Notes: generated from the sequence alone by a model not told the origin. A stretch of 64,000 bases of DNA from Intrasporangium oryzae NRRL B-24470 (GCF_000576595.1 NZ_AWSA01000004.1:1-64000); one strand, 5' to 3'. Shown: positions 1-9,125, counted from the stretch's first letter. A program made the numbers and translations.

Positions 1-519
1 CCCGCCAACCAGCCGACGGGAGGCGCGGCGCAGGAGACGAAGCCCGCGGGCCCGACGGCGGCCCAGATCGCCGCCGCGGCCCACGCGGCGGCCATCAAGG
101 GCGCGGCGCACGGCGACGAGCACCCGCAGGACCACGTGGGGGTCCGCTCGGACGAGCACGCGCTCGGCAGGGGGGAGGGTGCGGCGACGGTGCCGGCCGG
201 TCACGAGGACGGGCAGGTGCACGCCTTCCCCGAGGACTCCGGCCCGTGGTCCGGTGACGACGCCTCTTCGGTCGAGGCGACCGAGCACACCGAGCCCGCG
301 GTCGAGGTCGAGTCCGAGGTCCCGGACGCCGTCGGTGCGGCCCCCGAGCCGGCTCACGAGCCCGCGCACGAGCCCGCTGAGGAGCCCGTCCAGGAGCCGG
401 TGGCCGAGCCGGCACCGGTCGCCCGAGGTCGACGTCGCCGCGGGCGGGTCGTCGCCCCCGCTGGACCGCCCCGTCACGCGAGTGCGGGCGGCGACGGCGC
501 CGGGAGCGAGCAGGCCTGA
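1..519 (+). CDS. rne: Ribonuclease E/G, C-terminal tail (partial)
   Basis: This open frame enters from the left edge and ends at a TGA just before the L21 gene. The 172 visible residues are low complexity: an Ala/Gly/Pro start, a run of Glu-Pro-Ala repeats (about residues 118-138), a basic stretch RGRRRRGR and the sequence VVAPAGPP. A basic patch followed by a Pro-Ala-Gly-Pro-Pro tail is usual at the C-terminus of actinobacterial RNase E/G, and this gene normally lies directly upstream of rplU. The catalytic S1 and DEDD parts lie outside the window, so the assignment rests on the tail and the gene order. The protein would process rRNA and decay mRNA. Confidence 0.75.
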   Translation, partial: PANQPTGGAAQETKPAGPTAAQIAAAAHAAAIKGAAHGDEHPQDHVGVRSDEHALGRGEGAATVPAGHEDGQVHAFPEDSGPWSGDDASSVEATEHTEPAVEVESEVPDAVGAAPEPAHEPAHEPAEEPVQEPVAEPAPVARGRRRRGRVVAPAGPPRHASAGGDGAGSEQA

Positions 520-526
520 CGCCGGT

Positions 527-555
527 TTGGTCCGGAACCCCGGAGCCGGTAATCT
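527..555 (+). promoter_or_regulatory. Probable sigma-70-type promoter of rplU-rpmA
   Basis: A TTGGTC -35-like hexamer (527-532), a 17-bp spacer and TAATCT (550-555) lie in the 123-bp gap before rplU. The spacing is ideal and the -10 is AT-rich in a very GC-rich background. Inferred from sequence only. Confidence 0.5.
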
Positions 556-572
556 AGATCCTCGGTGCGCCC

Positions 573-597
573 ACCGGGCCCGTGTTGACGGGCCGGT
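573..597 (+). promoter_or_regulatory. 5'UTR hairpin ahead of rplU
   Basis: ACCGGGCCCG (573-582) can pair with CGGGCCGGT (589-597) around a 6-nt loop, with one bulged G. It sits between the predicted promoter and the rplU start, where ribosomal-protein leaders often carry an autoregulatory stem. No match to a named L21 leader is claimed. Confidence 0.35.
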
Positions 598-642
598 GCC
601 GAAAGCGGCGTCCATCCTGATTGAGTAGAGAGTGAGTTTGAC

Positions 643-951
643 GTGTACGCGATTGTTCGCGCTGGTGGCCGCCAGGAGAAGGTGTCCGTGGGCGATGTGC
701 TCCTCATCGACAAGGTGACGGGCAAGGCCGGCGACTCCGTCGAGCTCACCCCGCTCCTCGTCGTCGACGGTACGACCGTCACCTCCGACGCCGACAAGCT
801 GGCGAAGGTCTCGGTCAAGGCCGAGGTCGTCAAGGCGGCCAAGGGTCCCAAGATCGTCATCATGAAGTACAAGAACAAGACCGGCTACCGCAAGCGTCAG
901 GGCCACCGTCAGCCGCTGACCCAGGTCAAGATCACGGCGATCGACGCCTGA
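643..951 (+). CDS. rplU: 50S ribosomal protein L21
   Basis: The 102-residue protein begins [17 protein letters not shown] and ends with the [16 protein letters not shown]-type basic tail of bacterial L21 (here [21 protein letters not shown]), which contacts 23S rRNA in the large subunit. Length is normal for the family. It starts with GTG; only a weak purine stretch precedes it. It is followed 43 bp later by rpmA, and the pair is expected to be co-transcribed from the promoter at 527-555. Confidence 0.97.
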   Translation: MYAIVRAGGRQEKVSVGDVLLIDKVTGKAGDSVELTPLLVVDGTTVTSDADKLAKVSVKAEVVKAAKGPKIVIMKYKNKTGYRKRQGHRQPLTQVKITAIDA

Positions 952-994
952 TCCACCCGGATCCTCAACCCAGACTCACGAGAGAAGGACTGAC

Positions 995-1264
995 ATGGCA
1001 CACAAGAAGGGTGCGTCCTCGACCCGCAACGGTCGCGACTCGAATGCCCAGCGCCTCGGTGTGAAGCGCTTCGGTGGTCAGCAGGTCAACGCCGGCGAGA
1101 TCCTCGTCCGCCAGCGCGGCACCCACTTCCACCCGGGTGAGGGTGTCGGCCGCGGTGGCGACGACACGCTGTTCGCCCTCGTGGCCGGTGCGGTCAAGTT
1201 CGGCACCAAGCGTGGCCGCAAGACCGTCAACATCGAGCAGCTCGAGACCGCTGCTGCAGAGTGA
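995..1264 (+). CDS. rpmA: 50S ribosomal protein L27
   Basis: The 89-residue protein starts [19 protein letters not shown] and carries [23 protein letters not shown], the family signature. L27 reaches the peptidyl-transferase centre with its N-terminus; there is no Firmicutes-type cleaved N-terminal extension. The ATG has a clear GAGAGAAGGA ribosome-binding site. It is second in the rplU-rpmA unit and is followed by a strong hairpin terminator. Confidence 0.98.
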   Translation: MAHKKGASSTRNGRDSNAQRLGVKRFGGQQVNAGEILVRQRGTHFHPGEGVGRGGDDTLFALVAGAVKFGTKRGRKTVNIEQLETAAAE

Positions 1265-1290
1265 TCCTCGCGATCACCAGCTGATTTCTC

Positions 1291-1322
1291 CGGAAGGGCG
1301 GGCCGTGTGGCCCGCCCTTCCG
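1291..1322 (+). terminator. Terminator hairpin after rpmA
   Basis: A perfect 14-bp stem (1291-1304 with 1309-1322) closes a 4-nt GTGT loop 27 bp after the rpmA stop. There is no long U tract, as is common in actinobacteria. A GAGCGGCATAC motif copy follows at 1335-1345. Confidence 0.85.
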
Positions 1323-1444
1323 CCTTTGCCGGCCGAGCGGCATACCGGAATGAGGTGGCAGTCTCGCACGCTCGCGAGTGCCACCCACCCGGCTCAAGCC
1401 CATGTATGCCGCCGCCGACCCTTGATCTGGAAGAGTGACCTCTC

Positions 1445-2971
1445 ATGGCAGTGAACTTCGTCGACCGCGTCGTGCTCCACCTCAGCGCGGGCTCCGGTGG
1501 CCACGGCGTCGCGTCCGTCAAGCGCGAGAAGTTCAAGCCGCTCGGCGGCCCCGACGGTGGCAACGGCGGCCATGGGGGCTCCGTCGTCCTGCGGGTCGAC
1601 CCGCAGTCGACGACGCTCCTCGAGTACCACCGCCACCCGCACCGCAAGGCCGACAACGGCAAGCCCGGTGCCGGTGACGAGCGCAACGGCGCCGACGGCG
1701 AGGACCTCGTCCTGCCCGTGCCCGAGGGCACCGTCGTCAAGGACTCCTCCGGAACGATTCTCGTCGACCTCGTCGGCATGGGCACCGAGCACATCATCGC
1801 CCGCGGCGGCCGCGGCGGCCTCGGCAACAAGGCCCTCGCGTCGGCGCGCCGCAAGGCCCCCGGCTTCGCGCTGCTCGGCGAGCCCGGCGAGGAGGTCGAC
1901 GTCGTGCTCGAGCTGAAGACGCTCGCCGACGTCGCGCTCATCGGCTATCCGAGCGCCGGCAAGAGCTCCCTCGTCTCGGTCCTCTCGGCGGCCCGGCCGA
2001 AGATCGCCGACTACCCGTTCACGACCCTCGTGCCCAACCTCGGTGTCGTCACCGCCGGCTCGAGCCGCTTCACCGTCGCGGACGTGCCGGGCCTCATCCC
2101 CGGCGCCCACGAGGGCAAGGGCCTCGGCCTCGAGTTCCTGCGCCACGTCGAGCGGTGCTCTGTCCTCGTCCACGTCATCGACTGCGCGACGCTCGAGCCC
2201 GGGCGTGACCCGATGAGCGACCTCGACGTCATCGAGACCGAGCTGTCGCTCTACGTGCCCGACGCCGACCTCGGTGGCCGCCCGCTCGCCGAGCGCACCC
2301 GCATCGTCGTGCTCAACAAGGCCGACGTGCCCGAGGCGCGCGAGCTCGCCGAGATGGTCAAGCCCGACCTCGAGGCCCGGGGGCTGGAGGTCTTCATCGT
2401 CTCCGCCGTCGCCCACGAGGGCCTCAAGGAGCTCACCTACGCGATGGCGCGGCACGTCGAGGCGGCCCGCAGAGAGGTCGAGCAGGTCGTCCCGCAGCGC
2501 ATCGTGCTCCGGCCGCGCTCGGTCGACGACACGGGGTTCACCGTCACGAAGGAGAACGGTCCCGACGGGCCCTTCTACCGGGTCACGGGCGAGCGGCCCA
2601 TCCGCTGGGTCCGCCAGACCGACTTCTCCAACGACGAGGCCGTCGGCTACCTCGCCGACCGCCTCGCCCGCCTGGGCGTCGAGGACGAGCTCTACAAGGT
2701 CGGTGCCGTCGCGGGCGACACGGTCGTCATCGGGGCCACCGACGACGCGGTCGTCTTCGACTGGGAGCCGACGCTCCAGTCGGGTGCCGAGCTGCTCGGC
2801 TCGCGCGGCACCGACCTGCGCCTGTCCGAGTCCTCGCGTCCCACGCGGGACGAGAAGCGCGAGGCCTACCAGGACCGGTATGCCGCCCGTGCCGCCACCC
2901 AGGAGGAGCTCGAGCAGGAGCGTCGCGCGGGCCTCTGGCACCTGCGTGACGAGGACGACACCACCGACTGA
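1445..2971 (+). CDS. obgE: GTPase Obg/CgtA
   Basis: An essential GTPase of late 50S assembly and stress signalling. The glycine-rich Obg fold occupies about residues 1-160 ([12 protein letters not shown] near 34-45), followed by the GTPase domain with G1 GYPSAGKSS (167-175), switch region [10 protein letters not shown]3 DVPG (213-216) and NKAD near 290, then the C-terminal OCT domain and a charged tail. At 508 residues it is at the long, actinobacterial end of the family. The ATG follows GGAAGAG at a proper distance. A bulged stem-loop at about 1355-1384 lies in its leader. In many actinobacteria proB follows obg; here a two-component system comes next instead. Confidence 0.97.
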   Translation: MAVNFVDRVVLHLSAGSGGHGVASVKREKFKPLGGPDGGNGGHGGSVVLRVDPQSTTLLEYHRHPHRKADNGKPGAGDERNGADGEDLVLPVPEGTVVKDSSGTILVDLVGMGTEHIIARGGRGGLGNKALASARRKAPGFALLGEPGEEVDVVLELKTLADVALIGYPSAGKSSLVSVLSAARPKIADYPFTTLVPNLGVVTAGSSRFTVADVPGLIPGAHEGKGLGLEFLRHVERCSVLVHVIDCATLEPGRDPMSDLDVIETELSLYVPDADLGGRPLAERTRIVVLNKADVPEARELAEMVKPDLEARGLEVFIVSAVAHEGLKELTYAMARHVEAARREVEQVVPQRIVLRPRSVDDTGFTVTKENGPDGPFYRVTGERPIRWVRQTDFSNDEAVGYLADRLARLGVEDELYKVGAVAGDTVVIGATDDAVVFDWEPTLQSGAELLGSRGTDLRLSESSRPTRDEKREAYQDRYAARAATQEELEQERRAGLWHLRDEDDTTD

Positions 2972-3043
2972 CTGTCCGCAGGCCGACCCGACCGCACGCC
3001 GGGTCCGGCGGTCGCCCGACGTCTTCCGGAGCCGGCCAGCCCT

Positions 3044-3049
3044 TATCGT
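3044..3049 (+). promoter_or_regulatory. -10 element of a predicted leaderless histidine kinase mRNA
   Basis: TATCGT is followed by exactly six bases and then the ATG at 3056; there is no ribosome-binding site. Confidence 0.45.
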
Positions 3050-3055
3050 TGCGCC

Positions 3056-4180
3056 ATGAGCTCGTGGGGCGCGCTGTGGCGCCGGGGCCACCTCGGGACC
3101 GAGGCGGACCGGGCGACCTTCCGTACCCTCCACACGGCCCTGCTCGCCTCCCCTCCCCTCCGCGAGGGGCTCAGCCCGGCGGCCGCCGAACGCTCCCTCA
3201 AGCACCTGCGGGCCCTCCTCGGCACGCCCGCCGTGGCGATGACGGACACGAGCCGGACGCTGGCCTGGGACGGGGGCCACCCAGGTCACGCCAGCCAGCC
3301 GTCGACGGTCGCCGCGGGGACCCTCACGCACGGCCGGACCGTCGTCGTCGACGGTGAGGACGTCACGTGCGCCGACCCCGCGTGCGTCGTCCGACAGGCG
3401 ATCGTCGCGCCGCTCGAGGTCGAGGAGAAGGTCGTCGGGACGCTCCAGGTCTTCACGAGCCACGCCTCCGCCGGCCTCGTGCGGGCCACGAACGAGGTCG
3501 CCCGCTGGGTCTCCGGACAGCTCGAGCTCGCCGAGCTCGACGCCTCGCGGACCCGGCTCATGGAGGCCGAGGTCAGGGCCCTCCGGGCGCAGATCAGTCC
3601 GCACTTCATCTACAACTCGTTGACGGCCATCGCCTCGTTCACGCGGACCGACCCCGAGCGTGCCCGCGAGCTGCTCCTCGACCTCGCGGAGTTCACCCGC
3701 TACTCGTTCCGTCGCCACGGGGAGTTCACGACCCTCGCCGAGGAGCTGCGCTCGATCGAGGCTTACCTCGTCATCGAGAAGGCGCGGTTCGGCGACCGGC
3801 TCGCCGTGACGGTCCGGGTCGCGCCCGAGGTGCTCCCCGTCGTCGTGCCCTTCCTCTGCCTCCAGCCGCTCGTCGAGAACGCCGTACGGCACGGCCTCGA
3901 GGGTAAGCCCGGCCGCGGGGAGATCAGCATCCTCGCTCACGACGCCGACCACGAGTGCGTCGTGACGATCGAGGACAACGGCGTGGGGGAGGACCCCGAG
4001 CGGGTCCGCCGGGCCCTCGCCGGCGACCCGGCGACCGACTCGGTCGGCCTCGCCAACGTCGACGAGCGGCTCCGGGCCGCCTTCGGCGACGAGTACGGCC
4101 TCGTCGTCGAGACGGCGCAGGGCGCGGGGGCGCGGGTCGTCGTCCGGCTGCCGAAGTTCCGACCGGGGGTACACCTGTGA
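3056..4180 (+). CDS. LytS-type sensor histidine kinase
   Basis: A 374-residue sensor kinase of the His_kinase (LytS/YehU) family. The phospho-acceptor region reads LRAQISPHFIYNSL with His183, and the ATPase domain has the N-box PLVENAVRHGL near 280 and a DNGVG glycine box. Residues 40-155 look like a GAF domain, with two cysteines in TCADPAC near 104-110. No transmembrane segment is visible, so it should be cytosolic, unlike LytS or BtsS. Its stop overlaps the start of the response regulator by 4 bp. Together with two downstream symporter modules this suggests sensing of a carbon source, as in the pyruvate-responsive BtsSR/YpdAB systems of E. coli; the ligand here is unknown. Confidence 0.9.
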   Translation: MSSWGALWRRGHLGTEADRATFRTLHTALLASPPLREGLSPAAAERSLKHLRALLGTPAVAMTDTSRTLAWDGGHPGHASQPSTVAAGTLTHGRTVVVDGEDVTCADPACVVRQAIVAPLEVEEKVVGTLQVFTSHASAGLVRATNEVARWVSGQLELAELDASRTRLMEAEVRALRAQISPHFIYNSLTAIASFTRTDPERARELLLDLAEFTRYSFRRHGEFTTLAEELRSIEAYLVIEKARFGDRLAVTVRVAPEVLPVVVPFLCLQPLVENAVRHGLEGKPGRGEISILAHDADHECVVTIEDNGVGEDPERVRRALAGDPATDSVGLANVDERLRAAFGDEYGLVVETAQGAGARVVVRLPKFRPGVHL

Positions 4181-4983
4181 CCGGAGCCCAGCACGTCGCC
4201 GAGGCCGGGGCCGCCAGCGAGACCGACGGTGCACGGACGCGCCCTCTGCGCGTCCTCGCCGTCGACGACGAGGCACCTGCCCTCGACGAGCTCGTCTGGA
4301 TGCTCGAGCGCGACGAGCGCATCGGAGAAGTGCTCTCGGCTGGCTCGGGCGAGGCCGCCCTGCGCATCCTCCACGAGGAGGCCGTAGACGCCATCTTCAT
4401 GGACGTGCAGATGCCGGGGCTCACGGGGCTCGACCTCGCCCGCGTCCTCACCCGGTTCTCGACGCAGCCGCCCGTGGTCTTCGTCACCGCCCACGAGCGG
4501 CACGCCGTCGACGCCTTCGAGCTCTACGTCGTCGACTACGTCCTCAAGCCGGTCCGCGAGGAGCGGCTCGCCGAGGCAGTCCGACGGGTGGCCCGGCGGA
4601 TCGAGGGCCGTGAGGCACCCGCGGGCGCGGCCGACGACACCATCGTCGTCGAGCTGGGCGGGGTGAGCCGCCGGATCGCCCGAGCCGACGTGCTGTTCGT
4701 CGAGGCCCAGGGCGACTACGCGCGGCTGCACACGCGCGCCGAGAGCCATCTCGTCCGCGTCCCCCTGACGACCCTGGCCGAGCAGTGGCGCGACGCAGGC
4801 TTCGTGCGGATCCACCGGTCGTTCCTCGTCTCGCTCGGGCACATCGCCGAGTGGCGCACGGAGGGCGGGCGCTGCACCGTCATGGTCGGCGGCCACGAGC
4901 TGCTCGTGAGCCGGCGTCACACGCGTGCGCTGCGCGACCTCCTCGTCCGACGGGCCCAGCCGGAGGGGAGAGGAACCCCGTGA
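4177..4983 (+). CDS. LytTR-family response regulator
   Basis: A 268-residue regulator starting at the GTG that overlaps the kinase stop (GTGA). The receiver domain contains the acidic pair VDDE (30-33), phospho-acceptor Asp76 in FMDVQMPG and the lysine of DYVLKPV. The C-terminal half is a LytTR DNA-binding domain (about 150-265; VLFVEAQGDYARLHT, FVRIHRSFLVSL). Such domains bind paired direct repeats about two helical turns apart; a fitting pair lies at 6873-6906. It is the partner of the preceding kinase and probably controls the two symporter units that follow. Confidence 0.93.
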   Translation: MTGAQHVAEAGAASETDGARTRPLRVLAVDDEAPALDELVWMLERDERIGEVLSAGSGEAALRILHEEAVDAIFMDVQMPGLTGLDLARVLTRFSTQPPVVFVTAHERHAVDAFELYVVDYVLKPVREERLAEAVRRVARRIEGREAPAGAADDTIVVELGGVSRRIARADVLFVEAQGDYARLHTRAESHLVRVPLTTLAEQWRDAGFVRIHRSFLVSLGHIAEWRTEGGRCTVMVGGHELLVSRRHTRALRDLLVRRAQPEGRGTP

Positions 4984-5357
4984 GCCCCGACTCGGGCCCG
5001 CAGCGGGTGCGCGTGACCAGTCCCCGCACGTCGGCCGCGCGCGCCCGGTCCGTGTCGATCGCCTCCGAGATCGATGCCCAGACCCGCCTCGGCGAGGTCT
5101 ACATCACCTCGCTCATGCGCAGCCAGCTACGCCTGGCGCTTCTCGTCGTCGCCGTCCTCGGCCTGACACTCGGTGCCCTCCCGCTCCTCTTCGACCTCGT
5201 GCCGGCCGTCGGGCGGCTCGCCGTCGCCGGCATACCCCTGCCGTGGCTGCTTCTCTCCGTCGTGGCCTTCGCGGAGATCTGGGTGCTGGGGTGGCTCTAC
5301 GTGCGCCAGGCCGAGCGCAACGAGGCGACCTTCAGCGACCTGCTGGACGGGCGATGA
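4980..5357 (+). CDS. Small two-helix membrane protein, symporter partner
   Basis: A 125-residue protein starting at a GTG that overlaps the regulator stop by 4 bp and preceded by GGGAGAGGAA. About 60 N-terminal polar residues are followed by two transmembrane helices (LRLALLVVAVLGLTLGALPL and LPWLLLSVVAFAEIWVLGWL) and the ending YVRQAERNEATFSDLLD, which resembles the ending YVRWADREFDPRAKAVAEK of the DUF485 protein at 7150. It overlaps the next symporter gene by 4 bp. The position fits the DUF485-symporter pairing known for actP/yjcH; its exact role is not established. Confidence 0.8.
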   Translation: MSPDSGPQRVRVTSPRTSAARARSVSIASEIDAQTRLGEVYITSLMRSQLRLALLVVAVLGLTLGALPLLFDLVPAVGRLAVAGIPLPWLLLSVVAFAEIWVLGWLYVRQAERNEATFSDLLDGR

Positions 5358-6874
5358 ACAACGCCGCGAGCATCGTGGCGGTCGTCCTCGTGTCCGTGGC
5401 CTCGCTCGCCGTCGGAGCCTTCGGCCTGCGGTTCTCGCGGACCATGAGCGACTTCTACGTCGCCTCGCGCGGGGTCGGCCCCACGCTCAACGCGTCGGCC
5501 ATCAGCGGCGAGTACCTGTCGGCGGCGTCGTTCCTCGGCGTCGCCGGCCTCATCCTCGCCCGCGGGGTGGACATGCTCTGGCTGCCGGTCGGCTGGACCG
5601 CCGGCTACCTCATGCTCCTCGTCTTCGTCGCCGCCCCGCTGCGGCGCTGCGGTGCCTACACGCTGCCCGACTTCGCCCAGCTTCGGCTCGAGTCGCTCAG
5701 CGCGCGACGGGTCTCGAGCGCCCTCGTCGTGGCGATCGGCCTGCTCTACCTCATCCCGCAGTTCCAGGGTGCCGGGCTGACCCTGCGCACCCTGACCGGC
5801 GCCCCGTCCTGGGTCGGTCAGGTGGCCGTCGCCCTCGTCGTCTGCCTCAACGTGCTCCCCGGCGGCATGCGCAGCGTCACCCTCGTGCAGGCCTTCCACT
5901 ACTGGCTCAAGCTCGTGGCCCTCCTCACCCCGCTGTTCTTCCTGCTGGGGGCCGCGTCGAACGGGGGAGGACGCGCCACCCCCGCTGCGCTGGACGCCGC
6001 CGAGTGGGTCGAGCCGCTGGGGCGCGAGCACGCCCTCTACCTGACCTACTCCCTCGTCGTCGCCACCTTCTTCGGCACGATGGGGCTCCCGCACGTCGTC
6101 GTCCGCTTCTACACCAACCGCGACGGCCGGGCCGCCCGACGCACGACGCTCGTCGTCCTCGCCCTGCTCGGCTGCTTCTACCTGCTGCCGATCCTCTACG
6201 GCGTCCTCGGCCGGCTCCTCGCCTTCGACCTCGTCGCGAGCGGGCGCACCGACTCCGTCGTCCTCGAGCTGCCGAGCCGCGTGCTCGAGGGCCCGCTCGC
6301 CGAGGGGCTGACCGCGCTCCTCGCGGCCGGTGCCTTCGCGGCGTTCCTGTCCACCTCGACCGGTCTCGTCGTGTCCGTCGCGGGCGTCCTCAGCCAGGAC
6401 CTCTTCCGCTGGGGAGGTCGGCCGTACCACGGGATCCGCGCCTTCCGCCTCTCGACGGTCCTCACCGTCGGCGTCGCCGTCATGCTCACCTTCATCTCGG
6501 CCGGGGTTCCCGTCGCCCACGCCGTCGAGCTCGCCTTCGCCGTCGCGGCCTCGACGTTCTGCCCCATGCTGCTGCTCGGCATCTGGTGGCGGGGCCTGAC
6601 CCCGGTCGGCGCCATCGCCGGGCTCGTCGTCGGGGGCGGCCTGTCCATGTCCGCCGTCGTCGCGACGACCTTCGGTGTCGACCGGGACGGCTGGCTGGGG
6701 GCCGTGCTGTCCCAGCCCGCCGCGGTCACGATGCCCCTCGCTGTTGCGACGATGGTGCTCGTCTCGCTCGCCACCCCGGGCCGCCGTCCCGAGCACGTGG
6801 CGCAGACGATGGTCCGGCTCCACGCGCCGGAGCACATCAGCCTCAACCGGGGTCCGTTCCAGCCGGAGCACTGA
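5354..6874 (+). CDS. Sodium:solute symporter, monocarboxylate type
   Basis: A 506-residue membrane protein of the SSS family with about 13 hydrophobic helices. It contains FYVASRGVGPTLNASAISGEYLSAASFLG and LPHVVVRFYTNRDGRAARR, both close to the ActP/MctC acetate-pyruvate permeases. The start ATG overlaps the preceding stop. It is the first of two symporters behind the LytS/LytTR pair. Compared with the second (7485-9125) it is shorter and has a divergent central region, so the two may differ in substrate. Substrate is inferred from family only. Confidence 0.88.
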   Translation: MNNAASIVAVVLVSVASLAVGAFGLRFSRTMSDFYVASRGVGPTLNASAISGEYLSAASFLGVAGLILARGVDMLWLPVGWTAGYLMLLVFVAAPLRRCGAYTLPDFAQLRLESLSARRVSSALVVAIGLLYLIPQFQGAGLTLRTLTGAPSWVGQVAVALVVCLNVLPGGMRSVTLVQAFHYWLKLVALLTPLFFLLGAASNGGGRATPAALDAAEWVEPLGREHALYLTYSLVVATFFGTMGLPHVVVRFYTNRDGRAARRTTLVVLALLGCFYLLPILYGVLGRLLAFDLVASGRTDSVVLELPSRVLEGPLAEGLTALLAAGAFAAFLSTSTGLVVSVAGVLSQDLFRWGGRPYHGIRAFRLSTVLTVGVAVMLTFISAGVPVAHAVELAFAVAASTFCPMLLLGIWWRGLTPVGAIAGLVVGGGLSMSAVVATTFGVDRDGWLGAVLSQPAAVTMPLAVATMVLVSLATPGRRPEHVAQTMVRLHAPEHISLNRGPFQPEH

Positions 6875-6906
6875 CCGCTCGTCGCGCGGGCGCGACCGCT
6901 CATCGC
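6873..6906 (+). promoter_or_regulatory. Candidate LytTR operator, paired direct repeat
   Basis: GACCGCTCGTCGC (6873-6885) and GACCGCTCATCGC (6894-6906) are direct repeats with 12 of 13 bases identical and starts 21 bp apart, two helical turns. That is the arrangement LytTR regulators bind. The site lies in the 275-bp gap before the second symporter unit. A GCATAC motif copy follows at about 6917. No clear promoter was recognised. Confidence 0.45.
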
Positions 6907-7149
6907 AGGTGACACGGCATACGGCGAACGCTCCGCGCCGCTGGGCGACGCGGGCATCGCGGGCCCGCCACGCCGGCCTCGCGTCCATCTACGGTGACCT
7001 TCGCCGGACCAGGTCCGGCGGGTGCGCGGTGACCGGCGAGAGGACGTCCCCTCTCCTGCCGATGACAGGGGCTTTGGCAGCGTCCGGCGCCGGGCAGCCC
7101 AGCAGGTCCGACCATCACCCTCGAACAATCACCCGTGGAGGTGGCAACT

Positions 7150-7488
7150 GTGAGCAAAGACGCTCCAGAACGCGTGGTCGACGACGTCTACGTCGCCATG
7201 CAGGAATCCGATGAGTTCGCCGAGCTGCGGACGAAGTTCCGCTCCTTCGTCTTCCCGATGACCGCGCTCTTTCTCGCGTGGTACTTCCTCTACGTGCTCC
7301 TGTCCGTGTGGGCCAAGGACTTCATGGGCACCCGGGTGCTCGGCAACATCACGTGGGGGCTCATCCTCGGGCTCCTCCAGTTCGTGTCGACCTTCGCGAT
7401 CACGATGATCTACGTCCGCTGGGCCGACCGCGAGTTCGACCCGCGGGCCAAGGCCGTCGCCGAGAAGATGGGGAGCCAGAACCGATGA
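7150..7488 (+). CDS. DUF485 membrane protein, acetate permease partner
   Basis: A 112-residue DUF485 protein. The GTG at 7150 is chosen because GGAGG lies at 7137-7141; an in-frame GTG at 7135 would leave it inside the gene. After a polar N-terminus, FRSFVFPMTALFLAWYFLYVLL and a second helix (LGLLQFVSTFAITMIYVRWAD) span the membrane. This family is almost always encoded just upstream of an ActP-type symporter, as here (ATGA overlap), and is thought to assist it. Confidence 0.9.
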   Translation: MSKDAPERVVDDVYVAMQESDEFAELRTKFRSFVFPMTALFLAWYFLYVLLSVWAKDFMGTRVLGNITWGLILGLLQFVSTFAITMIYVRWADREFDPRAKAVAEKMGSQNR

Positions 7489-9125
7489 GTGCCCTGTTCC
7501 CCTCCCTCGCCCCCGCCGCCACGACGACCGTCGGCAACCCGACGATCAACATCGCGATCTTCGCGCTGTTCGTCGTCGTCACGCTCGCCATCGTCATCCG
7601 CGCCTCGAAGAACAACCGCAGCGCGGCCGAGTACTACGCCGGGGGGCGCGCCTTCAGCGGCCGCCAGAACGGCATCGCCATCGCCGGCGACTACCTCTCG
7701 GCGGCCTCGTTCCTCGGCATCGCCGGAGCCATCGCCATCAACGGCTACGACGGTTTCCTCTACTCCATCGGCTTCCTCGTCGCCTGGCTCGTCGCGCTGC
7801 TCCTCGTCGCCGAGCTGCTGCGCAACACCGGCAAGTACACGATGGCCGACGTCCTCAGCTTCCGGCTGCGCCAGCGCCCGGTCCGGATGGCCGCGGCGAT
7901 CTCCACGCTCGTCGTATCCTTCTTCTACCTGCTCGCCCAGATGGCCGGCGCCGGTGGACTCGTGGCCCTGCTCCTCGGCATCACCGACGCCTGGGGCCAG
8001 CGGATGGTCATCGTCGTCGTCGGCATCATCATGATCTTCTACGTCATCTACGGCGGGATGAAGGGCACGACCTGGGTTCAGATCATCAAGGCGGTCCTGC
8101 TCATCATCGGTGCCGGCCTCATGACGCTCTGGGTCCTCGGCACGTTCGGGTTCAACCTCTCGACCCTGCTCGGCGACGCGTCTGACGCGTCGGTGGCGGC
8201 GACCGGCAAGGACCTGCTCCAGCCCGGCCTGCAGTACAAGAACCCGGTCGACTTCATCTCCCTGGCGATGGCGCTCGTCCTCGGGACGGCCGGCCTGCCG
8301 CACGTGCTGATGCGCTTCTACACCGTCCCGACCTCCAGGGAGGCGCGCAAGTCGGTCGAGTGGGCGATCTGGCTCATCGGCATCTTCTACCTCTTCACCC
8401 TCGTCCTCGGGTTCGGCGCTGCCGAGCTCGTCGGGGCCAAGGCGATCAAGGCCGCTCCCGGCGGGGCCAACTCCGCGGCTCCGCTCCTCGCCTTCGAGCT
8501 GGGCGGTGAGATCCTCCTCGGCATCATCTCCGCCGTCGCCTTCGCCACGATCCTTGCGGTCGTCGCCGGCCTGACGATCACGGCGAGCGCGAGCCTCTCG
8601 CACGACGTCTACAACACGCTCGTCAAGCACGGCCGGGCGACGCCGGAGGAGGAGGTCAAGGTCGCGCGGATCGCCGCGCTCGTGCTCGGCGCGATCGCGA
8701 TCGTCGGTGGCATCTTCGCGATGGGCCAGAACATCGCCTTCCTCGTGGCGCTGGCCTTCGCCGTGGCCGCGAGCGCGAACCTCCCGACGATCCTCTACTC
8801 GCTCTTCTGGAAGCGGTTCAACACCCGCGGCGCGCTCTTCAGCATCTACGGCGGTCTGGTCAGCGCCATCACGCTGATCCTGTTCTCGCCGGTGGTGTCG
8901 GGCAAGCCGGTCGACCCGGTGACGGGCAAGAGCCCGTCGATGCTCCAGGGCGTCGACTTCCACTGGTTCCCGCTCGACAACCCGGGCATCATCTCGATCC
9001 CGCTCGGGTTCGTCCTCGGCTACCTCGGGACCGTGACGAGCAAGGAGTTCAACGCGGCGAAGTACGCCGAGATGGAGGTGCGGTCGCTCTCCGGCTACGG
9101 AGCCGAGGGGGCTACCCACCACTGA
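7485..9125 (+). CDS. actP: Cation/acetate symporter ActP/MctC-like
   Basis: A 546-residue SSS-family transporter. Near the start it has the family hallmark RSAAEYYAGGRAFSG and GIAIAGDYLSAASFLGIAG, then KYTMADVLSFRLRQRPVR, and later LPHVLMRFYTVPTSREARKSV and the SASLSHDVYNTL segment typical of acetate permeases. About 13 transmembrane helices are predicted. It should take up acetate and related short monocarboxylates with Na+. It is translationally coupled to the DUF485 gene and probably regulated by the LytTR protein of the upstream operon. Confidence 0.92.
   Translation: MSALFPSLAPAATTTVGNPTINIAIFALFVVVTLAIVIRASKNNRSAAEYYAGGRAFSGRQNGIAIAGDYLSAASFLGIAGAIAINGYDGFLYSIGFLVAWLVALLLVAELLRNTGKYTMADVLSFRLRQRPVRMAAAISTLVVSFFYLLAQMAGAGGLVALLLGITDAWGQRMVIVVVGIIMIFYVIYGGMKGTTWVQIIKAVLLIIGAGLMTLWVLGTFGFNLSTLLGDASDASVAATGKDLLQPGLQYKNPVDFISLAMALVLGTAGLPHVLMRFYTVPTSREARKSVEWAIWLIGIFYLFTLVLGFGAAELVGAKAIKAAPGGANSAAPLLAFELGGEILLGIISAVAFATILAVVAGLTITASASLSHDVYNTLVKHGRATPEEEVKVARIAALVLGAIAIVGGIFAMGQNIAFLVALAFAVAASANLPTILYSLFWKRFNTRGALFSIYGGLVSAITLILFSPVVSGKPVDPVTGKSPSMLQGVDFHWFPLDNPGIISIPLGFVLGYLGTVTSKEFNAAKYAEMEVRSLSGYGAEGATHH

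Noticed and set aside
1394-4276. A 960-codon open frame on the minus strand opposite obgE and the histidine kinase.
   Set aside because: It is the antisense shadow of two clearly coding genes, is rich in Arg/Asp/Glu from reversed GC-rich codons and shows no domain. The same applies to other very long minus- or plus-strand frames opposite comEC, leuS, the SMR-ATPase region and the symporters.
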